Origin: Candidatus Planktophila sp.
GTDB taxonomy: Bacteria > Actinomycetota > Actinomycetes > Nanopelagicales > Nanopelagicaceae
Reading direction: 5' to 3'
NCBI GenBank assembly: GCA_030649935.1
Contig: JAUSFN010000036.1
Location: 124,001 to 188,000, forward strand
Length of the DNA stretch: 64,000 nucleotides
Shown here: positions 9,125 to 19,944 of the stretch, one piece after another
Layout: each line of letters begins with the position of its first letter
Position numbering within the stretch: the first letter of the stretch is position 1
Program-made: the position numbers and the translations under genes
Notes under the pieces: model-generated
The model's input: the letters and a program-made list of their open reading frames with translations, nothing else
What the model was told of the DNA's origin: nothing
Database searches by the model: none

Positions 9125-10339
9125 TTAAGCCATGGCCTTCTTTAGGTTTTCATCGATAGATGCTAAGAACTCTTGCGTTGTCTGCCATGGCGCAGTTTTA
9201 GAGATCAGAATCGCTAAATCCTTAGTCATCTTCCCTTGTTCTACTGTTTCGATACAGACACGCTCTAGCGTTGCACAGAATGCAGCTAGTTCGGAGTTGT
9301 TATCTAGCTTTGCACGGTGTGCTAAGCCTCGGGTCCAAGCAAAGATTGATGCAATCGGATTTGTTGATGTTGTTTTCCCTTTTTGGTGCTCACGGTAGTG
9401 ACGAGTCACAGTGCCGTGTGCAGCTTCGGACTCGACAATCTTTCCATCTGGAGTCATTAGCACCGATGTCATTAATCCAAGTGAGCCATACCCTTGTGCA
9501 ACAGTGTCGGATTGAACATCGCCGTCATAGTTCTTGCATGCCCAGACATATCCACCCTCCATGCGAAGCGACATCGCAACCATGTCATCGATTAAGCGGT
9601 GTTCATACCAGATACCTGCAGCATCAAAAGCAGTTTTAAATTCGGCTTGGAAAATCTCTTCAAAGATATCTTTGAAGCGACCATCGTAGGCCTTCAGGAT
9701 TGTATTTTTAGTTGAAAGGTATACTGGGAACTTACGATTAAGGCCGTAGTTAAGGGAAGCTCGCGCAAAGTCGCGGATTGATTCATCCATGTTGTACATA
9801 CCCATCGCAATACCTGAAGATGGGAAGTCAAAGACGTTATATTCGATGGACTTTGAACCATCCGCAGGCACAAATGTCATCGTCAACTTACCAGCACTTG
9901 GTACCAAGAAATCAGTGGCACGGTACTGATCACCAAATGCGTGACGTCCAATAACGATTGGCTTAGTCCAATGAGGTACTAAACGTGGAACATTACTGAT
10001 GATGATTGGCTCGCGAAAAATCACGCCACCCAAGATGTTACGAACGGTGCCATTTGGGGATTTCCACATCTTCTTAAGTCCGAACTCCTCAACGCGTGCC
10101 TCATCAGGTGTGATAGTTGCGCACTTAATACCTACGCCATGTTTTTGAATAGCATGTGCTGAATCAATCGTTACCTGATCATCGGTTGCATCCCGATTTT
10201 CCATACCGAGGTCGTAGTAATCAAGGTTCACATCTAGATAAGGAAGAATTAATGACTCCTTGATGAACTGCCAGATGATGCGAGTCATCTCGTCGCCATC
10301 TAGCTCGACTACGGTTCCTTCTACTTTGATCTTGGCCAT
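9125..10339 (-). CDS. icd: NADP-dependent isocitrate dehydrogenase
   Basis: This enzyme oxidatively decarboxylates isocitrate to 2-oxoglutarate in the TCA cycle. The 404-residue sequence is the homodimeric type shared with eukaryotic cytosolic enzymes and mycobacterial Icd1, not the large monomeric form. Visible signatures are [15 protein letters not shown] near the substrate site, [10 protein letters not shown], the dehydrogenase motif around NYDGDVQSD, and [11 protein letters not shown] with the downstream [15 protein letters not shown]. It starts at an ATG and follows mdh after 16 bases, with devR 12 bases after it. It thus sits between TCA genes and the hypoxia-type regulator. Confidence 0.97.
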   Translation of the reverse strand: MAKIKVEGTVVELDGDEMTRIIWQFIKESLILPYLDVNLDYYDLGMENRDATDDQVTIDSAHAIQKHGVGIKCATITPDEARVEEFGLKKMWKSPNGTVRNILGGVIFREPIIISNVPRLVPHWTKPIVIGRHAFGDQYRATDFLVPSAGKLTMTFVPADGSKSIEYNVFDFPSSGIAMGMYNMDESIRDFARASLNYGLNRKFPVYLSTKNTILKAYDGRFKDIFEEIFQAEFKTAFDAAGIWYEHRLIDDMVAMSLRMEGGYVWACKNYDGDVQSDTVAQGYGSLGLMTSVLMTPDGKIVESEAAHGTVTRHYREHQKGKTTSTNPIASIFAWTRGLAHRAKLDNNSELAAFCATLERVCIETVEQGKMTKDLAILISKTAPWQTTQEFLASIDENLKKAMA

Positions 10340-10355
10340 ACGTTGAGCTCCCTAT

Positions 10356-11306
10356 TTAGAGTGTTTGGACATCGGCTTGCTTTGCACGTACGGCTTCAGC
10401 GGCGGCTTTAAGAGCCGCTACTTCTACTTCAGTGAGTGCACTTTCAACAACTTTATTAACTCCATTGCGACCAATCTCGGCTTCAACACCAAGATAGACA
10501 CCTGAGATTCCATATTCCCCATCCACCCATGCACATACCGGCATAACAGCACCTGAATCTTCAATTACAGCTTTAGCCATACGAGCAGCTGCAGCAGAGG
10601 GTGCGTAGTACGCCGATCCTGTCTTAAGAAGTGCAACAATTTCAGCGCCACCGTTACGAGTCCGATCAACTAATTCATCAATCTCGCTGGCAGAAAGGAG
10701 ATCGCTGAGTGCTTGTCCATTCACTGTGCAGCGACTTGGAACTGGAACCATCGTGTCACCATGTGATCCCAGAGTAAGAGTTTTAACTGCGCTAACTTTG
10801 ACGGCAAGTTTTTCAGCCACGAAGTTAGTAAAGCGCGCAGTATCTAGCATCCCTGCTTGACCCATCACGCGGTTCTTAGGAAAACCCGTTGCAAGTTGAG
10901 CAAGGGATGTCATCTCATCGAGTGGATTTGATACAACGATAATTACGGCATTCGGTGAATGCTTTGCAATATTCTCGGCAACGCCGCGAACTATTCCAGC
11001 GTTGACGCCGATTAAATCCATGCGACTCATGCCAGGCTTGCGCGGAAGACCTGCAGTAATAACAACAACGTCAGAGTTTGCCGTTGCCTCATACCCGCCA
11101 CCTTCGGCAGTAGTTGTAGCACCAATAATCTTTGTCTCAAAACCCTCAATAGATCGAGATTGATTCATATCAAGGGCTAAACCCTCTGGCTTGCCTTCGA
11201 CAATATCGGTAAGAACTACCGTGTCAAAAAGATTGTATTCGGCTAATCGAAGTGCGGTTGTTGAGCCATAAAAACCTGCACCGACTACTGTGACTTTTCC
11301 GCCCAT
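10356..11306 (-). CDS. mdh: Malate dehydrogenase, LDH-like
   Basis: This is an NAD-dependent malate/oxaloacetate dehydrogenase of 316 residues. The Rossmann motif VVGAGFYGS is followed by Asp34, which selects NAD. Arg89 and Arg95 in GLPRKPGMSR are the dicarboxylate-binding and loop arginines that mark malate rather than lactate specificity. Asp155 and Arg158 in MLDTARF, with His182 in GSHGDTM, complete the catalytic site. It is the LDH-like form common in many bacteria. It is downstream of folD and DUF3017 and upstream of icd on the same strand. Confidence 0.95.
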   Translation of the reverse strand: MGGKVTVVGAGFYGSTTALRLAEYNLFDTVVLTDIVEGKPEGLALDMNQSRSIEGFETKIIGATTTAEGGGYEATANSDVVVITAGLPRKPGMSRMDLIGVNAGIVRGVAENIAKHSPNAVIIVVSNPLDEMTSLAQLATGFPKNRVMGQAGMLDTARFTNFVAEKLAVKVSAVKTLTLGSHGDTMVPVPSRCTVNGQALSDLLSASEIDELVDRTRNGGAEIVALLKTGSAYYAPSAAAARMAKAVIEDSGAVMPVCAWVDGEYGISGVYLGVEAEIGRNGVNKVVESALTEVEVAALKAAAEAVRAKQADVQTL

Positions 11307-11348
11307 GGCGTACTCCCTCTATTAACTCTGCGTGGCACTAAGCCAACT

Positions 11349-11576
11349 CTACCGCCCGCGAGGAAGTGCAACTGCCAGCACAAATAGAGCGATAGCGATA
11401 ATGAGTGGAAAATAAAAGTCAAACTTACGTGAACTCCGTGCATTAAGTGCCACACCCGCTGTTCCGATAGCGATAAAAAGTGACCCACCTCGCACGATTC
11501 CACCGATACCTAAGGCGATGCCAATGAGTATCGAAGCGTTGCTAAAAGCCCCTAAAACGCGGATTTTTAGCTGCAT
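11349..11576 (-). CDS. Small membrane protein, DUF3017 family
   Basis: This 75-residue protein has two hydrophobic segments, around residues 10-32 and 50-70, joined by a short basic stretch (NARSSRKFD). It ends in a positively charged tail, PRGR. DUF3017 proteins of this size and topology are regularly found directly after folD in actinobacteria, which is the position here. The chosen ATG (MQLKIRV) overlaps the folD stop by ten bases; an upstream in-frame start would reach far into folD. Function is unknown. Confidence 0.72.
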   Translation of the reverse strand: MQLKIRVLGAFSNASILIGIALGIGGIVRGGSLFIAIGTAGVALNARSSRKFDFYFPLIIAIALFVLAVALPRGR

Positions 11577-12406
11577 GCATCGACTACATTTTTTATCAAC
11601 ATCGCACGTGTCATAGGACCGACTCCACCTGGCATTGGTGCAACCCACGATGCAACGTTCATGACACGGGGATCCACGTCACCCAGCAGGCCAGCATCGG
11701 TACGCGATATTCCAACATCAATTACAACTGCGCCGGATTTAATCATTTCAGCCTTAAGGAAATGTGCTTGCCCAATCGCTGCAACAATAATGTCGGCGTT
11801 CTTGGTGTGGGTGAGCAAATCTTTTGTTCCAGTATGCGTCAAGGTTACAGTCGCATTTTCCTGTTTTCGTGTAAGCAATAATCCCAGTGGTCGACCAACT
11901 GTGAGTCCTCGCCCAATTACCGTCACTTCAGCACCTTTGGTACTAATTCCATAGTGCGTTAGAAGTTCAACAATTCCATGCGGCGTACATGGCAGAGGCG
12001 CGTCATAGCCAGAGACCAAGCGGCCCAAGTTCATGGGATGCAATCCATCGACATCTTTAGATGGATCAATCGCCTCTAGTACTCGCTGGGTATTAATCCC
12101 CTTAGGCAAAGGAAGTTGCACAATGTAGCCAGTGCATTCAGATGATGCATTGAGATCTTTAATTGCAGCCATGACATCGGCCTCTGTAGCATCGGCTGAA
12201 AGGTCTACACGAATTGAATTGATTCCAACTTCATGACAGTCGCGATGCTTTCCACCAACATAAGAGTGCGAGCCAGGGTCATCGCCAACCAATACTGTGC
12301 CCAGGCCCGGAGTGATTCCTCGAGATTTGAGTTCGACTACTCGAACTGCGAGTTGGGATTTAATCGAAGCTGCAAACGCCTTGCCATCTAGTATCTGTGC
12401 GCTCAT
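11567..12406 (-). CDS. folD: Bifunctional methylenetetrahydrofolate dehydrogenase/cyclohydrolase FolD
   Basis: FolD interconverts 5,10-methylene-THF and 10-formyl-THF, supplying formyl groups to the purine enzymes encoded just upstream. The 279-residue protein shows the catalytic lysine region [14 protein letters not shown], the folate-binding segment [23 protein letters not shown], and the nucleotide-binding [14 protein letters not shown]. The C-terminal [14 protein letters not shown] is diagnostic. It lies 21 bases after purH in the same direction and overlaps the DUF3017 gene by ten bases. Confidence 0.97.
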   Translation of the reverse strand: MSAQILDGKAFAASIKSQLAVRVVELKSRGITPGLGTVLVGDDPGSHSYVGGKHRDCHEVGINSIRVDLSADATEADVMAAIKDLNASSECTGYIVQLPLPKGINTQRVLEAIDPSKDVDGLHPMNLGRLVSGYDAPLPCTPHGIVELLTHYGISTKGAEVTVIGRGLTVGRPLGLLLTRKQENATVTLTHTGTKDLLTHTKNADIIVAAIGQAHFLKAEMIKSGAVVIDVGISRTDAGLLGDVDPRVMNVASWVAPMPGGVGPMTRAMLIKNVVDACS

Positions 12407-12427
12407 GCGAGCAATCCTATTGCAGCC

Positions 12428-13963
12428 CTATGCGTGAGAGAAATGGCGTGTACCTGTGAAAAACATCGCAACGCCAGCGCTTTGAGCCGCCGCAATAATC
12501 TCCTCATCACGAACACTTCCACCAGGTTGAACTACAGCGCTAATTCCTGCATCAATTAAAATTTGTAGGCCGTCGGCAAAGGGGAAGAAAGCATCGCTTG
12601 CTGCAACCGAGCCTTTAACTCGATCCCCTGCGCGTGCCACCGCTAAACGCGCAGAATCAACACGATTTACCTGTCCCATTCCAATTCCAACTGATGCGCC
12701 ATTACTGCTTAATACAATCGCATTGCTTTTTACTGCGCGCACCGATCTCCAAGCAAACTCGAGCTCCTTCATGAGTTCTGCACTCACTGGTTCTCCACTG
12801 ACTTGCTTCCAGTTCGTGGGTGAATCACCCGGTGCATCAATTAAATCCATGTGTTGCAATAAGATTCCGCCGGATACTGGACGCATCTCAGCCGAAGAAA
12901 TCTTTAAAACCCCGCATTGGAGAATTCGAATCGATGGCTTTTTAGTTAGTAGTTCTAATGCACTCACCTCATAACTCGGTGCTATGACAACTTCGGTAAA
13001 TATTTCAGAGAGTTGGTTCGCCATTTCCAGAGTAACTTCACGATTAGCTGCAACTACACCACCAAATGCGGAAACTGGATCACAGTCGTGCGCCTTTTTG
13101 TGCGCTGTTGCAATATCGCTGGCCGTCGCAATTCCACATGGATTTGCATGCTTAATAATGGCTACACATGAATCTTCGTGATCAAGGGCCGCGCGCCAAG
13201 CAGCATCGGCGTCGGTGTAATTATTAAATGACATCTCCTTGCCGTGCAATTGGACAGCGTCAACAATTCCGGCGGCTCCACCTGAATAAATCGCGGCGCT
13301 CTGATGGGGATTTTCCCCATAGCGAAGCGAGTTTTCACGATGGTAAATGCGACCAAACCAATCAGGTAATTCTTCACTGTGCCCTAACCATGTAGCGATT
13401 GCTAAGTCATATTCAGCCGTTGTCCTGAAAGCCTTAAGAGCTAACGCTCTGCGCTGCGCCAATGTGAATCCACCGGATTTAACTGCATTAATCAATTCGT
13501 CGTACTGGGAAGTGTGACTAATTACTGCAACTGAACCGTGATTCTTAGCAGCACCGCGCAACATTGAGGGACCGCCAATATCTATCTGTTCGATACATTC
13601 GGCAAAACTGGCCCCTGATGCAATAGTTGCAGCAAAGGGATAGAGATTAATAATGACTAAATCAAATGGATCAATATTTAGCCCAGCAATCGCCGCCATG
13701 TGGTCGGGGTTATTGTGATCGGCCAAGATTCCGGAGTGCACACGAGGATGTAACGTCTTTACTCGGCCACCCATGATTTCCGGGAAACCTGTGTAAGCAC
13801 TCACTTCTGTTACTGGAATACCCGCTGCAGATAGCGCTGAAGCCGTCGAACCTGTAGAGAGAATTTCGACTCCTGCATCACTCAATATCTCTCCTACCTC
13901 CAGAAGACGTGTCTTGTCATAGACGCTGACTAGGGCACGACGTATAGGTTTTAGTTCAGACAT
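12428..13963 (-). CDS. purH: Bifunctional AICAR transformylase/IMP cyclohydrolase PurH
   Basis: PurH carries out the last two steps of IMP synthesis: formylation of AICAR with 10-formyl-THF, then ring closure. The N-terminal MGS-like cyclohydrolase domain spans about residues 8-140 with [15 protein letters not shown]. The transformylase domain follows, with [12 protein letters not shown] and the catalytic IIKHANPCG. The C terminus has [13 protein letters not shown] and [11 protein letters not shown]. At 511 residues it is full length. It overlaps purN by eight bases, so translation is coupled. Confidence 0.97.
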   Translation of the reverse strand: MSELKPIRRALVSVYDKTRLLEVGEILSDAGVEILSTGSTASALSAAGIPVTEVSAYTGFPEIMGGRVKTLHPRVHSGILADHNNPDHMAAIAGLNIDPFDLVIINLYPFAATIASGASFAECIEQIDIGGPSMLRGAAKNHGSVAVISHTSQYDELINAVKSGGFTLAQRRALALKAFRTTAEYDLAIATWLGHSEELPDWFGRIYHRENSLRYGENPHQSAAIYSGGAAGIVDAVQLHGKEMSFNNYTDADAAWRAALDHEDSCVAIIKHANPCGIATASDIATAHKKAHDCDPVSAFGGVVAANREVTLEMANQLSEIFTEVVIAPSYEVSALELLTKKPSIRILQCGVLKISSAEMRPVSGGILLQHMDLIDAPGDSPTNWKQVSGEPVSAELMKELEFAWRSVRAVKSNAIVLSSNGASVGIGMGQVNRVDSARLAVARAGDRVKGSVAASDAFFPFADGLQILIDAGISAVVQPGGSVRDEEIIAAAQSAGVAMFFTGTRHFSHA

Positions 13964-14519
13964 TTTGCTCCAGAGTTGGAAGGATTAGGGCGATGGTCGC
14001 AACCATGAGACCTCGTTCTACTTCCTTAATTCTCTCATGAAGAGTTCTTTCATCATCATGAGGAAGTACCGGAACCTGCATTTGTGTAATTATTGGACCA
14101 GTGTCGACTCCTGCATCGACCCAGTGAACCGTTGAACCAGTCTTTGGCACGCCAGCGGCTAAAGCATCGCGCACGGCGTGAGCCCCCGGGAAATCGGGCA
14201 GAAGGGAGGGATGAATATTTATAGTCGGAAAACGATTGACAAAATCGGGCGGTAATATCCGCATAAAGCCTGCACTGACAACTAGATCTGGTTCAAAGCC
14301 CGCAGTTTTTTCAATAATTTCAATGTTCCACAGCTCTCGTGAATTACCAACTGGAATGCAATCAGTCGGAATCCCAGCGATTTTCGCTCTCTCTAAAACT
14401 TGAGAGGTAATTTGATCACTTAGTACAGCCACAACTTCGATATCTAGCTCGTGGGCATCAATTATTGCTTGAGCAATGGAGCCAGTTCCTGACGCCAAAA
14501 TTACTAGCCTGCAAGCCAC
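13956..14519 (-). CDS. purN: Phosphoribosylglycinamide formyltransferase PurN
   Basis: PurN transfers a formyl group from 10-formyl-THF to GAR in purine synthesis. In the 187-residue protein the phosphate loop is [11 protein letters not shown]. The catalytic Asn101 and His103 lie in [10 protein letters not shown], and the catalytic Asp139 is in VDTGPII. The start is GTG, formed as TAGTG with the stop of the preceding DUF6350 gene (one-base overlap). purH follows with an eight-base overlap and folD supplies the cofactor, so the three form a functional set. Confidence 0.95.
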   Translation of the reverse strand: MACRLVILASGTGSIAQAIIDAHELDIEVVAVLSDQITSQVLERAKIAGIPTDCIPVGNSRELWNIEIIEKTAGFEPDLVVSAGFMRILPPDFVNRFPTINIHPSLLPDFPGAHAVRDALAAGVPKTGSTVHWVDAGVDTGPIITQMQVPVLPHDDERTLHERIKEVERGLMVATIALILPTLEQNV

Positions 14520-15595
14520 TATCGCCTGCCAATTCTCGGAAGATACAATGCGAGTAAAGCTCCGATAATTAACTCTCCACTAAGTGCGAGAGTGAACTTC
14601 CATGGCGATACACCCATGGCCGACATGGCCTCCGTAATTAAAGCTCCGCTTCCAGCATATGCAATAAGTGCGGTGATAACTACTGAAATACACAGTGATT
14701 GAATCAGAATTCTGGAACTTAGCGTCACTGTCCAACTTGTAAGTAGTACACCTGATAAAACAATGACTAAAATTCCAAAAAGTGCAAAACGAGATGTGTT
14801 GGATGGAAGAGCGCCTAACAATGGAAACGCTGGAATTGAATTGAGGTGATAACTTAGTGGTGAAATTATGGAGCCGGTGCCAATTGCAAAGCCAGCGCCT
14901 GAAAAGTAACTAAGTGTGGCGATAATTGCATTTGGGATATAGAGAATGTTAAGGAGTAAAAGTAAGAACCCTCCTATTATTCCAGGCTCAAGAACCACAG
15001 TTAAGCTTTTAACTGTAGAGAGATTAATGAAGATTAACGCTCCAAAGACAATTGAAGAAATCCCTAATAAGAGTGAGAGTATTCGAGTGCTATAGAGAAT
15101 CGCCTGTCCGAAAATCAATCGACGGCCCACGCTTGCAGCACTAATCAAAGTTAGCGGAAGCAAGAAAACGGGTGCCAGATACCACATTGGTGTGACTCCC
15201 GAAGTTGAACTAAAGAATGCAAAGAGAGTTCCAATGCCACTGTAAAGAATGGCAAAAAGCGTTCGAGCCGCAGTGAGAAGTGATGGATTTCCATCTAGTC
15301 GATCAATGAGACGCGCCACGCCATTTCGAACTGCCAAAACTGGAATTACTAAAGCTCCGAGTGGCAAATAGGATAGAAATCCAGCGGCATTTGCTGGAGG
15401 CAGGGCAAGTGTGAATGGAATGTGATGAGCACCCAGCCAAATCCATATCGCCGCGCGTAATGGATCACCGGTGTTTCCAGTGGCACTACCCGCTGTAGCC
15501 CATGCTAGTAAAGCGATAAAAGAGGTTGGGAGTAGAACTAACGCAACACTACGCAGCACTTGGGTCAACGTTGACCCAAGTACACGTGCGAACAT
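14519..15595 (-). CDS. Polytopic membrane protein, DUF6350 family
   Basis: This 358-residue, very hydrophobic protein has about nine or ten predicted membrane spans and no recognisable catalytic motif. In many actinobacteria a DUF6350 protein is encoded exactly here, between sucD and purN, and the assignment rests mainly on that position and topology. It starts five bases after sucD ends and its TAG overlaps the purN GTG. Function is unknown. Conservation of place suggests a cell-envelope role, but nothing in the sequence tests this. Confidence 0.65.
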   Translation of the reverse strand: MFARVLGSTLTQVLRSVALVLLPTSFIALLAWATAGSATGNTGDPLRAAIWIWLGAHHIPFTLALPPANAAGFLSYLPLGALVIPVLAVRNGVARLIDRLDGNPSLLTAARTLFAILYSGIGTLFAFFSSTSGVTPMWYLAPVFLLPLTLISAASVGRRLIFGQAILYSTRILSLLLGISSIVFGALIFINLSTVKSLTVVLEPGIIGGFLLLLLNILYIPNAIIATLSYFSGAGFAIGTGSIISPLSYHLNSIPAFPLLGALPSNTSRFALFGILVIVLSGVLLTSWTVTLSSRILIQSLCISVVITALIAYAGSGALITEAMSAMGVSPWKFTLALSGELIIGALLALYLPRIGRR

Positions 15596-15600
15596 TTTCT

Positions 15601-16482
15601 TTAACGCCCCAAGATTTCGCGCAACAACTGAGCGGTCTCAGTGGGAGTCTGACCGACTTTTACGCCGGCAGCTTCCAGTGCATCTTTCTTTCCCTGAGCA
15701 GTTCCAGAAGAGCCAGAGACAATTGCACCTGCATGTCCCATTGTTTTGCCTTCAGGGGCAGTAAATCCGGCGACATATCCGACTACGGGTTTAGTTACAT
15801 GCTCTGCAATAAATGCAGCTGCACGCTCTTCAGCATCGCCACCGATTTCACCAATCATGACAATCGCTTTTGTATCCGGGTCATCTTGAAACGCTCGTAG
15901 TGCATCGATGTGAGTTGTTCCAATAATGGGATCTCCACCGATTCCGATTGCCGTACTAAAACCGATATCACGAAGCTCGTACATCATTTGGTACGTAAGC
16001 GTTCCAGATTTTGAAACTAAGCCGATTGGACCCGCACCTGTAATGTCGGCTGGAATAATTCCAACATTAGATTTTCCAGGACTTATTAATCCAGGACAGT
16101 TAGGACCAATAATGCGTGTAGTTCCTTTGCTTACGGAGTAGGCATAAAAACTTGCGGTATCGTGAACGGGGATACCCTCTGTAATAACAACTACTAGAGG
16201 CATGGCTGAATCAATAGCATCAATGACCGCGGCTTTGGCAAATTTTGGTGGAACAAATACAACAGAAGTATTTGCCCCTGTCGCACTCATCGCCTGCGCG
16301 ACCGTGTTAAACACGGGAAGTTGGTGACCATCTATATCAACGATTTGTCCACCTTTGCCTGGAGTAACGCCTCCAACGACCTTGGTTCCAGATGCCAACA
16401 TACGACGAGTGTGTTTAGTCCCCTCAGAGCCAGTCATGCCTTGAACAATTACAACCGAGTTTTCATTGAGAAAAATTGCCAT
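15601..16482 (-). CDS. sucD: Succinyl-CoA ligase alpha subunit SucD
   Basis: This is the CoA-binding and phosphohistidine subunit of succinyl-CoA synthetase, which makes ATP or GTP from succinyl-CoA in the TCA cycle. The 293-residue sequence has the CoA-binding start [19 protein letters not shown] and GGVTPGKGG. The active-site histidine that is transiently phosphorylated is His250 in [29 protein letters not shown] is also typical. sucC is immediately upstream with no intergenic base. Confidence 0.97.
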   Translation of the reverse strand: MAIFLNENSVVIVQGMTGSEGTKHTRRMLASGTKVVGGVTPGKGGQIVDIDGHQLPVFNTVAQAMSATGANTSVVFVPPKFAKAAVIDAIDSAMPLVVVITEGIPVHDTASFYAYSVSKGTTRIIGPNCPGLISPGKSNVGIIPADITGAGPIGLVSKSGTLTYQMMYELRDIGFSTAIGIGGDPIIGTTHIDALRAFQDDPDTKAIVMIGEIGGDAEERAAAFIAEHVTKPVVGYVAGFTAPEGKTMGHAGAIVSGSSGTAQGKKDALEAAGVKVGQTPTETAQLLREILGR

Positions 16483-17646
16483 TTATAACGCCGCCAACTC
16501 TGCAGCACGGTCTGCTGCTCCATCCATTGTGTCGACCTGTTCGATTAATGGGTGTCCCGCTTTGGCCAAAATTGCACGCCCCTCTAATACATTGTTGCCA
16601 TCTAAACGAACAACGATGGGTTTGGTGGCTTTATGACCTAGAAGTTCAAGCGCCTGAACAATTCCAGTTGCTACGGCATCACATGAAGTAATGCCGCCAA
16701 AGACATTTACGAAAACACTCTTAACATCACTATCGCCGAGAATAATCGAGAGTCCATCGGCCATAATCTGAGCAGAAGCACCTCCACCAATATCTAGGAA
16801 GTTGGCCGGTAAAACCCCGCCATACTTTTTCCCAGCATCTGCAACAACGTCGAGCGTGCTCATTACCAGTCCTGCGCCATTGCCAATAATTCCAACTTGT
16901 CCTTCTAGTTTCACATAATTCAAATCTTTCGCCTTCGCGGCCGCTTCGAGTTCGTTTGTGGCCTCGTGGTCAACTAGAGCTGCATGCTCACTCTGACGGA
17001 ACTCAGCGTTATCATCTAACGTGATTTTCCCATCAAGTGCAATAACTTTTCCATCTTTAGTCTTCACGAGTGGATTGACTTCGACCAAAGTTGCATCCTC
17101 AGATTGAAAAACTTCCCATAGCTTCAACAAAACTTCGGCAACTTGGTCTGCTACATCAAATGGAAATTTAGCTGCACTAACAATCTCTTTTGCCTTAGCT
17201 GCACTTATTCCATCGACTGCGGAAACTGGAATCTTGGCTAATTTCTCAGGAGCTGTGCGAGCCACCTCTTCGATGTCCATTCCACCAGAGACTGAGGCCA
17301 TAACTAAAAATGTTCGGTTTGAGCGATCAAGGAGAATTGCTAAGTAATACTCAGATTCAATGGGTGCCGCGGCTGCAATCATAACCGTGCGAACTATGTG
17401 ACCCTTAATGTCCATTCCGAGAATTGCACCTGCTTTTTCCCGCGCATCGACGGCATCCACTGCAAGCTTCACGCCTCCAGCCTTTCCACGCCCACCGGTT
17501 TTTACTTGTGCCTTCACAACTACTTTCCCACCGATATTTTTTGCAGCTACCTCGGCCTCATCCGGCGTGGTCGCTATAGCTGCAGGTAAAACTGGGACGC
17601 CATGCTTTTCAAATAATCCACGGGCTTGATATTCAAAGAGATCCAC
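16483..17646 (-). CDS. sucC: Succinyl-CoA ligase beta subunit SucC
   Basis: This is the nucleotide-binding ATP-grasp subunit of succinyl-CoA synthetase. The protein is 387 residues, begins [19 protein letters not shown] from a GTG codon, and has [18 protein letters not shown] near residue 46. [16 protein letters not shown] and [18 protein letters not shown] follow, with the conserved [10 protein letters not shown] near the C terminus. It is the first gene of the long minus-strand run sucC-sucD-DUF6350-purN-purH-folD. Confidence 0.97.
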   Translation of the reverse strand: MDLFEYQARGLFEKHGVPVLPAAIATTPDEAEVAAKNIGGKVVVKAQVKTGGRGKAGGVKLAVDAVDAREKAGAILGMDIKGHIVRTVMIAAAAPIESEYYLAILLDRSNRTFLVMASVSGGMDIEEVARTAPEKLAKIPVSAVDGISAAKAKEIVSAAKFPFDVADQVAEVLLKLWEVFQSEDATLVEVNPLVKTKDGKVIALDGKITLDDNAEFRQSEHAALVDHEATNELEAAAKAKDLNYVKLEGQVGIIGNGAGLVMSTLDVVADAGKKYGGVLPANFLDIGGGASAQIMADGLSIILGDSDVKSVFVNVFGGITSCDAVATGIVQALELLGHKATKPIVVRLDGNNVLEGRAILAKAGHPLIEQVDTMDGAADRAAELAAL

Positions 17647-17677
17647 AAGTACTCCATATCATGATTAGGGGGTAATC

Positions 17678-19918
17678 CTAGAGCTTCTCAACGGGTGCAT
17701 AACGCAGCAGCAATCGCTTCTCGCCATACTGTCCAAATTCAATTGTGGCCTCTGCCTTATCTGCCTCACCTGCCACCGAAATTACGGTGCCTAAACCAAA
17801 TGTGTCATGTGACACACGTTCTCCGACGCTCAGTTCGATTGAGAAGGCTTTCTTGCCAGTAGCCCGTGGCGGCGGTGACGTTGCAACCCGAGATCGCTTT
17901 ATCAACGATGGTGAGAGCGAAGTTGAACTCTCATTGCGCCATTCAATTACATCTTCCGGTATTTCATCTAAAAAACGTGACGGCGGATTGTAATTTGGTG
18001 CACCCCATGTTGAACGATATTGCGCACGTGAAATGTAAAGTCGTTCGCGTGCACGAGTTAAGCCTACGTAAGCCAACCGTCGCTCCTCCTCAAGCTCATC
18101 CTTTTCACCAAGAGTTCGTGAGTGTGGAAACACTCCATCTTCCATTCCAGTTAAAAATACTGTTGGGAACTCAAGACCTTTTGCAGTATGTAAAGTCATC
18201 ATAGTTACAACTCCACCGTGGTCATCACCCTCAGGAATCTCGTCAGCATCGGCAACTAAGGAAACTTTCTCCAAGAAGCCTGCCAATGAAATCTCCTCAT
18301 CTTCATTAAGTTCTTCAAAATCACGCTCCTCGTACTCCATTGAAACCGCCACTAATTCCTTCAAATTCTCAACTCGGACCTCATCTTGGGGGTCGGTGCT
18401 ATCGGCTAACTCCTTCAATAGACCTGACTGTTCGAGTGCTGCCTCAACGATTACCGAAGGTCGCGTCTTAGCTTCAACTAAAACGTGGAGAGCACTAATC
18501 ATTGAAGTAAACTCTTGAATCGACTGCGCTGCACGAGCAGGTAACCCGGTTGCCTCAGAACATCTAAGTAAACCCGCCCAAAAAGATATTCCTTGCGCAC
18601 TGGCAAATTGATCCACATAATCTATAGATGTATCACCAATTCCGCGTTTAGGTAGATTAATGATCCTACGGAGAGAAATCTCATCCTCTAAGTTAGCTAA
18701 CACTCTTAGATATGCCAATAAATCTTTAACTTCGCGGCGTTCATAGAATCGTAATCCACCGACGACTTTGTATGGCAACGCTTCACGCATAAATACTTCT
18801 TCAAAGACACGAGACTGTGCATTCGTGCGATAAAAAATTGCGGTGTCTCCAGGCCGTGATTTTTCATCACGTTGAAGTGCCCGAATTTCATCGGCAACAA
18901 ATCTCGCTTCGTCGTGTTCATTCTCTGCTACATAGCCGGTAAGGAGTGCGCCTGAACCCGAATCTGTCCAGAGGTTTTTCTCTTTGCGGCTCTCATTCTT
19001 AGTTATAACTGAATTTGCTGCATTGAGAATATTTTGTGTCGATCTATAATTTTGTTCAAGTAAAACTGTTGTGGCATTCGGATAATCAAGTTCGAATTGC
19101 AAGATATTTCGAATTGTGGCACCACGAAAGCCATAAATAGATTGATCTGCATCTCCAACAACACACAACTCTGCTGGCGCCAATTTCTCATTGTCACTTC
19201 CAACTAACTCTTTAACCAAAATATACTGAGCGTGGTTCGTATCTTGATACTCATCAACTAAAACATGGCGAAAGCGAGATCTAAAGCGAGCTTTTGCCTC
19301 TGGGAATTGCTGCAGAACCTCTACGGTTTTTAAAATCAAATCATCAAAATCCATTGCATTGGCACGCTGTAAACGTTGCTGGTAAATGCTGAAGACATCG
19401 GCTACAACCTGTTCAAAGGCATTGCTTGTTGCATTTAAATAATCTTGAGGTCCCATAAGTTCATTTTTTGCATTTGAAATCATTACTTGAAATTGCCGTG
19501 CGGGATAGCGCTTCGAATCCAAATTTAACTCTTTAGCTACGATAGTCACTAAACGAAGTGAATCAGCAGAGTCGTAGATTGAAAATGAATTGCTATACCC
19601 CAACCGCATCGCTTCTTGTCGCAATATGCGGACACAGGCAGAGTGAAAGGTCGAAACCCACATCGATTGGGCAACTGGACCAACTAATTCGCCGACGCGT
19701 GCTTTCATCTCTCCGGCGGCCTTATTAGTAAATGTAATTGCTAAAATTTGATACGGAGCTACATTTCGATGGGACATTAAATAAGCAATACGACGTGTGA
19801 GAACTCGGGTCTTTCCAGAGCCGGCTCCAGCGACAACCAATAAAGGGCCTCCCGCATGAGTAACTGCGGCGATCTGTGCGGGGTTGAGTTCTGATAATAA
19901 GTTTTCAGCGCTCTCCAT
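17678..19918 (-). CDS. pcrA: ATP-dependent DNA helicase PcrA/UvrD-type
   Basis: This 3'-5' superfamily 1A helicase acts in nucleotide excision repair and at stalled replication. The 746-residue protein has Walker A VVAGAGSGKTRVLTRRIAYL, motif II DEYQDTNHAQY, motif III GDADQSIYGFRGA, motif IV EQNYRST and motif VI VGLTRARERLYIS. A C-terminal Tudor-like module (VGERVSHDTFGLGTVISV) is typical of PcrA and binds RNA polymerase in relatives. It is divergent from a deacetylase gene across only 26 bases. A possible -10 TAGACT seven bases before the ATG would give a leaderless mRNA. Confidence 0.96.
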   Translation of the reverse strand: MESAENLLSELNPAQIAAVTHAGGPLLVVAGAGSGKTRVLTRRIAYLMSHRNVAPYQILAITFTNKAAGEMKARVGELVGPVAQSMWVSTFHSACVRILRQEAMRLGYSNSFSIYDSADSLRLVTIVAKELNLDSKRYPARQFQVMISNAKNELMGPQDYLNATSNAFEQVVADVFSIYQQRLQRANAMDFDDLILKTVEVLQQFPEAKARFRSRFRHVLVDEYQDTNHAQYILVKELVGSDNEKLAPAELCVVGDADQSIYGFRGATIRNILQFELDYPNATTVLLEQNYRSTQNILNAANSVITKNESRKEKNLWTDSGSGALLTGYVAENEHDEARFVADEIRALQRDEKSRPGDTAIFYRTNAQSRVFEEVFMREALPYKVVGGLRFYERREVKDLLAYLRVLANLEDEISLRRIINLPKRGIGDTSIDYVDQFASAQGISFWAGLLRCSEATGLPARAAQSIQEFTSMISALHVLVEAKTRPSVIVEAALEQSGLLKELADSTDPQDEVRVENLKELVAVSMEYEERDFEELNEDEEISLAGFLEKVSLVADADEIPEGDDHGGVVTMMTLHTAKGLEFPTVFLTGMEDGVFPHSRTLGEKDELEEERRLAYVGLTRARERLYISRAQYRSTWGAPNYNPPSRFLDEIPEDVIEWRNESSTSLSPSLIKRSRVATSPPPRATGKKAFSIELSVGERVSHDTFGLGTVISVAGEADKAEATIEFGQYGEKRLLLRYAPVEKL

Positions 19919-19919
19919 G

Positions 19920-19938
19920 AGCCTAAGTCTATTAGGCT
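19920..19938. promoter_or_regulatory. Perfect dyad filling the pcrA/deacetylase divergent promoter
   Basis: AGCCTAA (19920-19926) and TTAGGCT (19932-19938) form a perfect inverted repeat around GTCTA inside the 26-base gap. TAGGCT ends six bases before the plus-strand ATG, and on the other strand TAGACT ends seven bases before the pcrA ATG. Both fit the actinobacterial TANNNT -10 pattern and imply leaderless transcripts. The dyad may be a shared -10 geometry or an operator. No -35 elements can be assigned with confidence. Confidence 0.4.
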
Positions 19939-19944
19939 ACGACA

